Shown: one piece after another, positions 37,251-50,064 of the stretch
Numbering within the stretch: the first letter of the stretch is position 1
Layout: each line of letters starts with the position of its first letter
DNA from: Rotaria sordida
Taxonomy: Eukaryota; Rotifera; Eurotatoria; Philodinida; Philodinidae
Assembly (NCBI GenBank): GCA_905250125.1
Contig: CAJNOL010000318.1
Coordinates: forward strand, 1 to 64,000
Reading direction: 5' to 3'
DNA length: 64,000 nucleotides
Made by a program: the position numbers and the translations under genes
Notes under the pieces: model-generated
Databases searched by the model: none
The model's input: the letters and a program-made list of their open reading frames with translations, nothing else
What the model was told of the DNA's origin: nothing

Positions 37251-37600
37251 CAGATTCATATTGGACAACACTTCTATTTTAAACTCATTCAAATAACATC
37301 TTTTAACTCAGATTTTAATGTTGAACTAGAAAATAATCCTTTGAAAAATTACTCAAGTTTAAGTAACAAAAGACTTGAAAATTTCTGAGAAAAACTCTTT
37401 TTTTTAGCAGTTTTAAATTATTTTTCATACTTTTCTAATATTTTGCTGTTCTTTTGTCAAAAACATGAATTAACAGATTTAAAAATAATACACTTCTATC
37501 CATCTTTTCGTGCTTTATCAAATGTTATATAAAGACGCGAGAAAAAAATTTACTCGATTTTTGCATTATGCGCATATTACATTTTACTGCTTTAACAACA

Positions 37601-38500
37601 GCATGAATCGTATGCGAAGTAGTTTTTATCAGTTTTCGGTTGAAAGAACGATGAAACTCTGGCATAAGCTGGTTATCTCACTTACATCTAACGTATTTCT
37701 CCGAGTTCCGTCCCATTTTTTTTCAAATGTCTCAATCCCGAACGTCCTACGGAATCTTTTAAAATTCGAGATTGTTCCGCAAGATTCTAATTTTGTCCCT
37801 GTCATAAACAAAACAAGCAATTGTCACTGTTATTTTTTGTTTCAACGGCATCTTTTTATTTTTTTATGTTACGACTAGACATCCCCTAACTTCAAATTTA
37901 AATTCAGATCATTTGATAGTTTAGGTTCGACACTAAAAATAATCGAATGATTCAAGTTTACGTTTAGGTTCACTTCTGTTTATGTTATTTTCTTTCATGG
38001 ATACACAAATTCCAATTTTTCGACTAGAAGTGAACTTGGCTAGAATTGGAACTGGTTCATGTCTAATTATGACAGCTACGTAAAACAATTAGAGAAAATT
38101 ATTCTAATGAAGCACTACATGTGAACGATTAAAGAAATCGTAGATGGAGATAAGCGAAGAATATAGAATAAAGAATTTCTTATATACTAAATCGAAGGGA
38201 AAACAACACAGATTTTTCTCTTGAAATTTCACGAAGTCTTCTAAAATCCTTTAGAGTCTTTCGAAGTCTTGTAGTCATAGTTCTTTTTATATCTATTGAA
38301 GTTCGATGTTTTCCTTCAGTGAAAATACGACTATCATACTAATTATTGTTTTTCGACTGACATAGTCCTAAATGATGCTGTTTACCTCACAATTAAAGGC
38401 ACTCTCTAATTTAAAATGAAGAATTACGGTCCAAAAAGACAACAAGAAATTTAGGATGAATGAGATGACATAAAATAAAAATAATTCAATGTAATGAATA
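37601..38500. other. Spacer, no gene seen
   Basis: AT-rich sequence with several short frames of unusual composition; none has a credible domain or splice context. Confidence 0.4.
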
Positions 38501-39500
38501 TTGAGATTTTGTTCGTGTGATTACACTTGACGTTGTTTTGTTTTTGTTGCAGATTCACCTATATTTCGTTGTTGTCGGCATGCGAAACGTCTCTATGGAT
38601 GCTTCTATTTGATTGATATTAGTTTTTTGCTTGAAGTTTTTGTTATGATATGACATCTACATTTCTGTAATTGTTCATCATTTTCTATCGTGTTATCTTT
38701 CTTTCATCTTTTCTTTTGTTCTTCTTCACCTTTTCTTTGACACATATATATGTGCGTGATGACCTCGTCAGATAGAAGGAAAAAATATAAAACGAAATAA
38801 AAAAAGGTTAGCGTTCTATTTGAAATGAACTTATATTTGCCCTTGAGAAAAGATAGAACCTAACAGTGGTGACAGCGGTGATTTAAGTACAAATCAACGT
38901 TGGTTATTATTTATATTAACTATTTTGGATTTTTTGGGAACATCCTTATTAGAGGATTGTACCTATTATTAGTATATCTAAAAATACACGTTCAAATTTG
39001 AATTTGCACGCAACACCTATTTCTGAATTACAATATCAATCTTCTCGTCAATAAGTTAAAAGTGAATTATCTGTTCAACCTGGTTCTATTTCAACTATGT
39101 CAACCTTACATTCTATCGGCGAATCCGATGGTGATAATAAAAAGCAAGTTACTGTTTCTACGAATTAGGATGTAATACGTGAAAATGAACAACAACGATT
39201 AAAATCGATTAAAATATTGCCTAAAGATGAAATGATAAATATTGATCAATGGTTGTTGGCTTTACATGATATGTACGAAGAGCTTTGATATCCAACCTTA
39301 TTTCGTGTACAATACTCTACGACATATTTTCAAGAGGAAGAAAAAAATATGGTATGAACAACAAAAGGATGAACAATTACAGAAATGTAGATGTCATATC
39401 ATAACAGTTTCGTTTTCCGTCTTGAATATTCAATGGATATTTGTCCACTTTGTGTTGAGAGGTTTTGTTCAAAAAAATGGATTTGGTTAAGGATTTTTCC
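38500..39500 (+). mobile_element. Fossil of an LTR retroelement: LTR end, primer site and gag-like fragment
   Basis: A TGGTGACAGCGGTGAT stretch at 38867-38882 looks like a tRNA primer-binding site, preceded by an LTR-like end (CTAACA) and a TATAAAA motif near 38787. Downstream, about 38990-39400 reads in pieces like the N-terminal half of a gag polyprotein. The copy is clearly broken, with several breaks, and no pol was seen; it looks old. The left LTR border and the right limit are not defined. Ty3-like kinship is only a guess. Confidence 0.4.
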
Positions 39501-41098
39501 TATGGAATAGAACTTACTTTGTACATATTTTGAAGTAGATTTTCAGAACAGAAAAAAATTCAGATATGAATAATGATGATTAATAACGATGCAAAGTAAA
39601 ATAACTTTTTTTTTATCAATATCATAAAATTATAAAGAAAAGACAGGATGGAGTAAAAGATTGTTAAGATAGACATTTAATTGTGTTTTAATTAGATTAG
39701 AAAAGAAACGGATCGAATTTCAGAATAAAACATAAGAAAGATTTGATTGTAGAAATGTTTCATTAATAACATAAAATTTCTATGAAAATTAAAAGTTTCC
39801 TTGTTTTTTTTTGTCTTCACAGTTTTTCCTACTAGGATTAATAATAATCATTTCCGAACAAAATGACTGAATTTGTTGGTTCTACATCAACTATTAATAA
39901 GAACGATAAATTTGTTTCAATCAGAACGTCAATTGATTCATCAAGGATTCTTTCATATTTATATCATAAAGATTCGATTATTGTGTTTTGAAACATTTAG
40001 AAAATCTATTCTATGACTCCTACTTCAAATATCAGTAACTTCGTCTCATGATGGACATCAATCGCAATGAACTACATTAGATTAATTTAAAGATGCAAGA
40101 ATATTATTTGTAAATATTTGAATATAGTCTTTTCGCAGTAAGCAAAATTCAACTAACTAGTATCGTATATGTCAGTAATAATCTGACTCCTAAATCTTTG
40201 AATACAAGAGGATTAAAGATAAATTTCCTTAATTCATTCTTGTTCCAAGTTGAAATGAAATATATTTATTTGAAACTCATGATTTCATCCATAAAAGCTT
40301 CTTCATTTATCGTTGTTTAATGATGCAATAATGGATTGAACAAATCATGAGAAGCTTACTAATGTTTAAGATTTCTTTGGATACTTCTAACATTAGTATT
40401 CGTAATAAATAAATGAAAAGAAAAAGAATAGTTATATAAAGAAAATTTTCATATATTCGATTTTATTGATTAAAATCTAATGTTTTAAATAAATTTAATG
40501 AGCAGTCAATATTTTTTTGACACGAAACTGATTCATATTGTAAAATATTACTCTTTCGCTCTAACTTGTCAATAATTCATTCATTTGACAAAGAATAATT
40601 AATGTGTCAACGTCACTACTTCAATAATTGCTAATTAATATTTTCAGTAGCTATAATCATTAATCAATTTCAAGAAACAAAAAACAAACCTTTGACGTAC
40701 CAAAGTTTACTTCTGTTTTTATATTCTTCAACTCTCTTTTTTCATCATGACTATTTCTGTATTTGTATAGAGTAAATTATTATAATAGTAATCATTTCAT
40801 TTTAATTCATGTGTTTTCAGTATTGTACATAACACAAATCCGTTAATTAGCGACATCTTTTCTCAAACTATTATGTAAAATATAAATTAAAAGTAATTAA
40901 ATATATTTTATAATTTTGAAATTTATATGTAATAATTAAAATAAAATCAATTAAAAATGGTGACACCCTTGAACGATCAAAGAGGTTGTTTTGGCTCCAA
41001 AGAAAAGATGGCTAGATCAATTTATGACGTTTTAAACGGGCATCTTAAGGATACCCATTCACAATTTACCTTTTTTTTTTTCACCTTTACAAATACAA
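39501..41098. other. Spacer upstream of TFDP
   Basis: AT-rich. Some stretches (39860-40380) have near-coding composition without a usable frame and might be more of the neighbouring fossil. An open frame at 40957-41175 has no recognisable domain and was not accepted; the TFDP promoter must lie in this region. Confidence 0.4.
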
Positions 41099-44000
41099 AT
41101 GTCATCTACCGAAGTTCCTACTTTACCTTCTACTTCTATTACAGTTTGTTATTTGTACTTTTATACTTGACATAGAAAATAGATAGATTGTATATAATTT
41201 ATTTTTAGGAACGATTACCTGCTATTCCTATTCGACCTAGAGGTATAAAGAAAAATGCATCTGATCGAGTTTTCTATAAAGATATTTGTATATTTAGTTT
41301 TTCATATTGTTTCACCTTTAACGGGTTCGAAAGCGACAATTATTACTACTGATACAACTTCTTCACCTAATCATGCACCAGTACTCATTCAAGCAGCTCA
41401 ACGAATAGTAGATATAAAAATTGTTTTATTTTGTTTTTGCGTGTATATCTTTGTTTTTTTTTTATTTGTTATATAGAATCGTTCTTCACTCGGTCAAAAT
41501 TCAAATTCACGTAAACGTGTTTATCCATTTACGCAAGAATGTGATACAAATGCTTAGTAAGAAAAAAAAAATTTTTTTTTTTGTCTTACTTTTTTGTTCA
41601 TGTATTCATTTATTTTTTTCTAGTTTATCAACATTAGCTGCTCATCGTCATCGTGAACGTTTATCGAAAGGTTTAAGATATTTTTCAAAAAAAGTTTGTA
41701 ATAAAGTTCAAGCAAAAAAAATTACATCCTATAATGAAGTTGCTACAGAACTTGTTGGTGAATATACAATTGAAGAAAAACGTAATTTACAATTACCAGA
41801 AAATGAATTAGTAAGTTTATAGAAAAACAGAAAAAAAAAATTTTATTTTATTCTTCTAAAAAAAAAGGCGTATGAACAAAAAAATATTCGACGACGAGTT
41901 TATGATGCAATTAATGTTCTTCTAGCAATGAATATTATTACAAAAGATAAAAAAGATATACGTTGGGTTGGTTTTCCAGTTAATGCACTTTTTGAATGTG
42001 AACTTATTGATGTAAATTTTCTATTTTGCAAAAAAAAAACAAAACAAATTTTCTCATTATTAAATATGATTTTATTGTAGAAAAAAACAATTGAAATTAA
42101 AGAAACAATTCAAGAAAAAGTTCGATTCGTCGAAGATGCTTTATTAAAAGTAAATAAACAAAATCATATAAATTTTTTGAGTACCAACTTACAGAAGTTC
42201 ATATGTTTTTTTTTGTTTTTAAAAGAGTTTCTTAATTTTTACAAATACAACAAGTATTTCGAGATGTAATGATGTCTTTTCATTAGCTAATCTTAAATAT
42301 GCTATTAAATGGATGATCGAAAAAGTTTTAGACAAGATGTTTATTGACGCATTAGAAAGTATTTTCAACGAGTTAAAAGTTATGAGTTTGTTTCAGTTTT
42401 TGTTCAAGAGTAATAAAAGACCTGAAAAAATTATTTTTAATAGTGAGCGAATAGATTTTTTGTTTTCTTTCCAAGTCCTTTTTCGAACATACTAAAAATT
42501 GTCAGAGTCGATTGTTTTAGGAAACGAACATTTCTCTACAAAATGTGATATTGAAATAAGCTCTAGCTTTTACTCAAGCAGTTTTCCTTTCAACATGAAA
42601 TAGTTGTTGATTTTTCATAGATGAGTATTTAGTAAAGAATGAAAATTTGAGGCACCTTATCCTCTACAAGCTGATATATAAATTCAAAAATATCGATCAA
42701 AATTTCTAAGCCTATATTCGAAAAGACCAAAAAAAAATCGTAGTTTTTCATTCGTAGGAAATATTTTCTATTGCATCAAAAAATAAACAAACATCTTATC
42801 TAAAAACTTTCCGATTACTCATTAATTTTGCTTGTGTGTATATGAGAAACGAGACAAAAACAATACAAAATAAATGAACATTTTAATAATTATATTTTTA
42901 TATGATTAGTAAAATGAGCAACCCTCTTATTTCTTCACTCTTGTCTCTCGATATATGTTTCAATAGTGTGTGTGTGTGTTCATTTTCAATGAATTTGTAC
43001 TACATAATATTTAATATTCTCCATGTTGTACGATACGATCCGTATACATATCGTGCTAGACTGTAAAACAACAAAGTTACGATGAAAATACAGATAGACA
43101 TGTCAATTGACATGGTAATAATTTTTCGAGTGAAAATAATATTTCTCTGTTAACTTTTTGGAAGAAACTCGCAAAATTTTGAAACTAATGTTCCATTGCA
43201 ACAAAACACTATTAGAAGCTAATATTTCGATTCATTTTGTAGATAGAAAAGAATCAGAAATGATGAGCATTTTATAGTTAAAGAAATTAATCGTTTATAT
43301 CTCACGAATTATACAAGAAAAGATATCTAACCTTGTTGTCGGTCATTAGTATTCGTTGATAAAATTGATTAGACAAATTTAAAAGCTCTTAGCTCATCAT
43401 GATCGAATAATAGTACTCAATCGATTAAACTTGAAGAAATTGAATTAGATTTTATTATATTTTATTACATTTTTATAGTTGGTTGCTTTACGTAATTTAA
43501 TTCGTCGTAATGAACAACGTCGAGAAATGATGCGTTTCAATAATATGTGTTCATTACCTTTTTATGCATTTGGTACAACAAATGGTGCTTCAATTGATAG
43601 TTCATTTTCAAGAGATGGGTATAAAAAACAAAAAAAGAAAAAAGATTTAACATATAAATCAAATAAAATTTTATTTTAGTCGAGATACAATTCTAACATT
43701 TGATCGTCAAGTAAAAATTGTTAATGAAACTGAATGTTTACATAAACTTGGTTTATCAAAAGAACTTCGTGGTAATGTAAAATCTCAATTTAATATTGAA
43801 CAAGCACGAGCACTTTTACCAGAAGCATTTTGGGACTTTGCTACTGGTAAGATTTCTTATTATTATTATTATTATTATGCAGAAAAAAAAAAAAACTTTT
43901 ATATTGAAATCATATTAGCAAATTTGATTATGATTAAATTGATAATAAAATTTTGTTTTGTTTTTCCTCATAGAAATGGCTATGACTGGTTCATTAAAAA

Positions 44001-44343
44001 CATTATTTGAAACTCGAACATCATCAAGTATAAAAAGTCGAACATCAACAACACCTGTTGTCTTTGTTCCACCATCTTATTTTAAAGTCGATGGTAAGTT
44101 TTACTTTTTTTTATCTTTAAAATCTTTCAAATATTAAGAAAATTAAACTACATATACAAATGATGAATTTCAACTATACACCTTAATATATATAATTAAA
44201 TTTGAATATTTATATTATTATATTTAGATGAACCACAAGAAGTCGAATATGAAGAAGAAGAAGCATTCGAAGAAGATGATGATGTTCTTTCTATATCAAG
44301 TGATGATGATGAAATTGCACAAACATCTTCACCAACTTGTTAA
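41099..44343 (+). CDS. TFDP1: DP subunit of the E2F/DP transcription factor, 403 aa
   Basis: Eleven exons: 41099-41143, 41209-41242, 41298-41407, 41477-41556, 41624-41810, 41868-42011, 42081-42149, 43479-43618, 43680-43846, 43974-44093 and 44228-44343. Phases match and give 403 residues, near the ~410 of animal DP1. Residues ~95-185 form the winged-helix DNA-binding domain ([16 protein letters not shown], then [11 protein letters not shown] at 160-170 and DIRWVGFP). The DP-specific dimerisation region follows (LIRRNE and the DP C1 box SPF-like CSLPFYAF). The C-terminus is acidic, as in DP proteins. It pairs with E2F to control S-phase genes in the nucleus. Exon 3 could instead end 15 bases later. 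The first ATG is provisional. Intron 7 is swollen by a foldback MITE. Confidence 0.95.
42150..43478 (+). other. Intron 7 of TFDP, 1.33 kb
   Basis: GTAAAT donor, TTATAG acceptor. Contains the F2 foldback element (42306-42824); the remaining 650 bases include a short GT microsatellite near 42967 and no other structure. Confidence 0.75.
42306..42824. mobile_element. Foldback MITE, family F2 copy B, in TFDP intron 7
   Basis: The ends are inverted copies (GATGATCGAAAAAGTTTTAGAC at left; complement near 42795-42822 at right). The interior is the reverse complement of the interior of the copy at 13468-14133, for example TACTCAAGCAGTTTTCCTTTC against its partner around 13815. The two copies therefore lie in opposite orientation in two unrelated genes. 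No coding potential. Confidence 0.75.
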
Positions 44344-44576
44344 TTTAATTATTCTGTGTGTCTATATTTCATTTTTCAATATTTGCTTTTCATAACATAT
44401 TTCGATTTATTAAAGAAATTAAGAGAGAGAGAGACAAAAAAATCGATATAAGGGAAAGCAACACAGACAGAAATGATATGTGAATATGGTTTGTTTTTTT
44501 TTTTTTGTTTTTCTTGTTGTTGCTGTTCTTTTAATCTGTTGATTTCTTTCTTTTTCTTGTTGTTGTATTATTATTA

Positions 44577-46860
44577 TTAAATTAAATATTTCATTTCTAT
44601 GATAATTAAGAAAAAAATTAAAATGTTAAATAAGGAATTTGACATAAATGAACATGAGGATTTTTCATTTAAAAGTGTAACTGATGATGAACGACCATGA
44701 AGAACACATCGTTCTAAACAAAACAAAAAATTAAATAAATAATTTTAATTTTTTTGCCAAAAATAAAAATATTTTTTTTACCAAATTCTTCTAATAAAAT
44801 TGGTATATAATGTTCCCAAAATGCACAATATTCTGCACGATGTGCAATACCAGTTGATTTATTAAATACATCAAGTATAATATGTTTACGTTCAGGATAA
44901 ATATAACGTGGCCAATCACCAGTAGTTGTAATTGATAAACCATTTGGATTTCTATTAAATAAAATTAATTAATTAAATTCTTCAAATTTTTATTGATTAT
45001 TTTTTTTTTTCTTACTCATATTTTGCAAAATTTGTCCAATATCTCATAATTCTTCTTGCTAATTGCATTTCTTCATATTTATATGCTTTACTATCAGTTG
45101 CATTCAAAGGTTCACCGAATACAAACATTATTTCATCACTAAAAAAAACAAAACAAAGAAAAAATAATTTCAAAAAATATTGAATATCTTACGCATGCAT
45201 AACACCTGTCCATATATGCCAATCACTTATTGATGGTCTTGCAACAAAATGATAAAAATAAACTGACATATTATAACTTGCATATGCATTAGCAACAGCA
45301 ACTGTTGGACATGTAAAATGAGCATCACCAACAGCATGACTTAATATAACAGCATTTTGAATATTATTTGACCAATCTGACCAATCTGTATATTTATGTA
45401 TTAATGATTGAAAAATAGTACGAGGAGTTTTAAATGGATATGCTGGAATATATGTATAATAAAGTTCAAGATGTTTTAAAAATGTTGCATAATTAACATT
45501 TGGCATAGCATTACCGGGCGTTTTTTCATTACCTTGAGCATAAACCATAAAATAAGAACCTTCATCACGATTGGCACCTAATAGAAGAGGACATTTCTAA
45601 AAAAATTTTAATTAAATTAAAATACATATATATATATAATAAAATTAAAATATAAAACCTTAAAATTTCCTGTTTTAAGCATTGTTATTGGATTATCAGG
45701 TAAAAATGTTCCATCAACAACAGGCATAAGAAGAAAAAACATAGGACCACCATCTTGAATTGTATATTCAGCATTTGTTATAAAAGCATAATGATCTTCA
45801 TCTATAATTGGATAATTTAATGCACATTCAAACATAATTTCAATATCATCAACATTTCCACCTCGTTGACATATTTCAGGTATTTTTTCACGTTCATTAC
45901 GATGTTGTTCATCAGATAAACGTTTTGTAACAAGTGAATAAAATTCAAATAAATATTTATGTGAACGTCGACGTGCTTCTTGTGCTGTTATAAATGCCCA
46001 ATTACATGTTGGTCCACCACTTTGTAAAATCGCATTTGAAAATAATGATCGACTACGTGGTGATAATAAATGAAAACCAACAGATACAGCACCAGCTGAT
46101 TCACCAAATAATGTTATTCGTTGAGTATCACCACCAAAATAACCAATATTATGATGAATCCATTCTAAAGCAAGAACTTGATCATATAAACCTTGATTAC
46201 CTTAAAAATGAAGAAAAAAAAAAAAGAAGAAATTCTTCATGACAAAAAAAAAGAAATGTTTATATTTAAATATTTCTAACCAGGTGCATCAGGTCTATCA
46301 AGAAATAAAAATCCAAAACTTTGTAAACGATATTGCATAGAAACCACAATAACATCATTTGTTGCTGCTAATATTCTTCCATCATATATATCTAATGTAC
46401 TTGAACCAGTTACAAATGCACCACCATAAATCCATACAAGTACAGCCATTGATGTTGGATGATTATCATTAACTGGTACCCAAATATTTAAATATAAACA
46501 ATCTTCACTATAATTTGTATTTGGTGACCAAATTTTTTCAGCTTCAAGATTGTAAACAATTTGTTCAGTTTGCCAACATGTTGTTGGTAATTGTGTTGCA
46601 TTAAGTATACCAGACCATGGTGAAATACGTTCGGCTATTTTAAAACGACGTATACCTATTGGTGGTTTAGCAAATGGAATACCAAGCCAACTACGAACAT
46701 GATAAAGATGTGATGAATCTGATGTACGAAAATATGTATCAAAACCACGTATACGACCTGAATTTGTTGAACGAATAAGTGGATCGTTAGATGTTGAATA
46801 GGATAAGGATGAATTAAAAATGTACATTATTATTATGAATATAATTTGAAGAAACATCAT
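44577..46860 (-). CDS. Cholinesterase-like carboxylesterase with hydrophobic C-tail, 651 aa
   Basis: Six exons on the minus strand: 46860-46281, 46200-45659, 45596-45193, 45138-45016, 44951-44782 and 44713-44577. Phases match and give 651 residues, normal for the cholinesterase/carboxylesterase B family. Residues 1-20 are a signal peptide. The family signature EDCLYLNIWVP and the oxyanion loop WIYGGAF are present. The triad is complete: Ser228 in FGESAG, Glu386 in RDEGS and His508 in GVMHAD. The C-terminus ends with a hydrophobic stretch (FNILILFFLIII-like), which suggests a GPI signal or a membrane tail. The aromatic gorge is not fully conserved, so I call it cholinesterase-like, not acetylcholinesterase. 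It would hydrolyse carboxylic or choline esters at the cell surface. Its 3' end lies 233 bases from the convergent TFDP stop. Confidence 0.93.
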
Positions 46861-49800
46861 TATTGATATTTCTAAACATATCGTTAGTTAATATTTGTCG
46901 TTGTTCTATTTGAAAACGAATCATTGAAAGACAATTGCATCGACGCTTTAATTCATATTTATATTGATAGTAATTGTTAATAATAAAGAATAATGGAATA
47001 TAATAGTAAAATTAATTCTAATGAATTAATATAATCAAACAATAATATTGTTTATGGAAGGTGTCGTGATTTTTTTTTCTAATAAACAAGTATAACAATA
47101 CTTATTATACATGGATATTGAGAGTGATAGACGCACATTAATAGATGTATTACAATCTCAAAGATATATGAGTGATGAACATAAAATATAATAAAGAAAG
47201 AGAAATTGTAATCGATGTTTTTGTCTTGACGTGCGCGTCAGAAATTTTGATGACCTTAATCAATATTGGCACTTTACCCTAAAGAGAAAATAAAAAGCTC
47301 TTCCCTTTATAATGTAACTAAATAAACGTGAAATCAGCTAATTTATTTTCTTCAATTATATACTATACATCTGAATTCTCGAGTCAAAAAAAAATGAGAA
47401 AAAAAACAGATATCCCACTAACGCGGAAAAGATTATTCTACTGGAAAATATTCGAATATGTGTGTTCAATCTAATGATAGAAAGCAGTCGGAAAGAGAGA
47501 GAGAGAAAGTCAATGTTACAACGGTAGCGGCAACAATAGTAGCAAAAAAAAAAAACGGACGAGAGAACGGAATTGAATGAGAGTGGCTCTTTCCGCTGTT
47601 GGTAAGAGCAAATAACAAGAGACTTCGTTTCTTACCCTTTATCTTTTTTCTATATACGCTTCTACTTATGTTCAATTATGCACCTCGACATCTACATTTA
47701 CAAATGTGGGATATATGATATATAAAGGGTTAAAGCAAACATTTTTCAATATGAAGAAATAGAATAAGAGAGAGAAATCACGACTAGGTGATTGCTGTTT
47801 GTTTTTCTGTATTTCCTGCTAAACCGTCAAATAAAAAATCAGTCAAAAAAGACTATAATCACTCTGTCATCATCATCATCATCATCATCAGTTCCAGTTT
47901 TTTTTTCTGATTGCTGATACTACAGATTTTGTTTTGTCCTGACTAACAGTCATGTAGATCATCTTCTTATTGCTGACAATCGGATGATGATATTTCCTTT
48001 TGCGAAGCAGAACTTTTCCTTTCTTCTACTCGCTCTATCGTCGTCGTTGTCGTTTCTTTCTTTCTAGTTGATTGCCTTTCTCTTCGTTTCTCATATGATT
48101 TTTTTTCTTATACTCGCATTCTTTCTCTAGTCAACTCGTTTTACCATACTCTAGTATTGAAAGAAAAAATCGAGTCTTCAATTTGTCTCTCTATACTTAT
48201 TACTGTGATCGTCACATCCTCAAAAAAAAAAACAAGAAAATCGAATACGATCGAATGAATCTGCCAAACGAAATAAGCACAATTATATAGTTATTCTCGT
48301 ATACAGTAGTAATCAGAAAAATGTTGACCATATCAAAGAGTTTTCCTCTCAACTGACATCTTGACATCATTGAAGTGTACAAAACTGATCCGTAAAAAGA
48401 TTTCTTCATACAAATAAAGAAAAAATAATCAGAAAAAAAAAATATTAGTGATGATTCTCATCATTGCCGCAAGTCCTCGAATGAACGACATTGACAAATA
48501 TTAATACGGCAAGAAAACTATTTAATCTATATGTATGTTAACAGAGTGACAATGATGGCCCGAAAGAAACATAACGATTTTCCGAAGGCTCAAGATCAAA
48601 CTAATTTGGTTCAAGGACAATTTTTTTCAAAAAACAATCGAACAAGATTAAAAAAAAAAAAAAAAGAAGAAAACAGTATGGGTTGTTATTATTAGAATCG
48701 TTTCTACATATTTACATTTTGTTTTGCTACATGTGATGTTGTGTCTTATCAATAGATGACTTTTTTTTTTTTTTTCTTCTTAGCAAGCTTAAACATATTA
48801 ATCGTCTTGATTTTATGTCTACAATACACGAGAGACATAATCAATTGCATCTATGTGTATGTGTGTATGTATGATTGAATTTACAGATTTATTCAATGTT
48901 AATAATCATCTATTTAAAGCAAAAAATAAAAGTAATATTATATATGTATATATCGATTGTATTGAAAATCATATATATATAACTTGATATATTTGTTGTT
49001 TCATATATGACTAAATTTATTTTAAGATGTTTACTGATAAAATTGGTACATAAAAAATATATAATCGAGAATGCTCATATGAACCTCTTGTTTTTATTAG
49101 AAGTTAGCGTGACACTAAATTAGATAAGTTGGCTTAAGGCTATGTTTTTTTGAAACCAAGATAAGCTTAAATCAGATTTATTTGAAAGAAATGAATAAAT
49201 TAATATTTTTTAATTAAAAGCCTATAGTAATCGAAAAGACAATATCGTAATAGAATATTTTCACTAGTAAAGAAAAAAAAAAAACACACACACAACGAAT
49301 TTATTCTTGTTCATATTTACTAACTTGATTGTAGAATACATCTCTTAGAGATAGTAAACTTAATCTTTGCGTATACTCTTTAACTAGGTTATTTTTTCCA
49401 GATAAAATAATAGAAAAAAAAAAGAGATATTATTACGTGACTAAGTTTTTCTTTTGAGTCAATTCCGTTGACTTTTTCTTTCATAATTTCACCATTTTTT
49501 TTTTTTGTTAATGTACACTCTTATTGTTTAGTCATACATATCAAAATAGAAATTTAATGTTGAAAGAATCTCTTTCAAAAGTTCAAGTCTAATAATGAAA
49601 ACAAATAGAAATTTTGTTCTATAAAATATAAATGAATGAAAATAATTTACTAGGTTTTTTCTTCTCTATTAAACTGACAGCAATCATATACAATTGTTTT
49701 TTCCTTTAGGCATAAGCAAACAACAACAAAAAAAAATAAAATAAAATCAAACATTACATTTTCAAAAATTTCAATTTAACAAAACAGAAGTCTATTGAAT

Positions 49801-50064
49801 TATTTTTCATTCAAAATCATAAACAAATTTTCTCAAAAAATTTAACTTAAAATATTTTAAAGATAAAAGACATTTTTATCATTATCTTAAAATTAAAAGA
49901 CAAAAAAAAAAAAAAAAAGCAAAAAAATTGAAAGAAATTTTCTTTCTTTTATATATTAATGTCATTTGAAATCAATGTCAAACATTTACAAATATTAACA
50001 AAACAGAAACGACATTGACAAACATACTCTCACTAACAATAATATATACAAATTAATCAATTCT
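46861..50064. other. Spacer of 3.2 kb between esterase and orphan gene
   Basis: Between two genes transcribed apart, so it should carry both promoters. It holds an ATC microsatellite at 47867-47891, GA-rich and CT-rich tracts around 47490-47520 and 48050-48090, and AT-rich sequence with TA steps near 48940-48980. No exon or RNA gene was supported. Confidence 0.5.
47867..47891. repeat. ATC microsatellite
   Basis: Eight tandem CAT/ATC units in intergenic sequence. Confidence 0.85.

Larger units (their letters stand above)
34680..37600. mobile_element. Large palindromic DNA element with two nested insertions (family F6)
   Basis: Long inverted arms pair around a centre near 36460. Outer arm: 34700-34940 matches the reverse complement of about 37340-37600 (shared CAGAAATTTTCAAG and CTTTTGTTACTTAAA). 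Inner arm: 35990-36360 matches the reverse complement of about 36600-36860 plus 37251-37340 (shared AACATCTTTTAACTCAGATT and TAGCGTGCCAATAGG/CTGATACGCTAAAAG). The left arm is split by an insert at about 34945-35988 and the right arm by 36861-37250. No gene lies inside. Borders are approximate. Confidence 0.75.

Noticed and set aside
35392-37878. Several 60-120-codon frames in the nested palindrome and its flank
   Set aside because: They fall in inverted-repeat arms or spacers, lack domains and have no splice context.
40957-41175. Open frame just upstream of TFDP considered as its first exon
   Set aside because: No DP-like sequence, and a better start with matching splice phases exists at 41099.
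45994-46242. Plus-strand frame over the esterase
   Set aside because: Antisense shadow of esterase exon 2.
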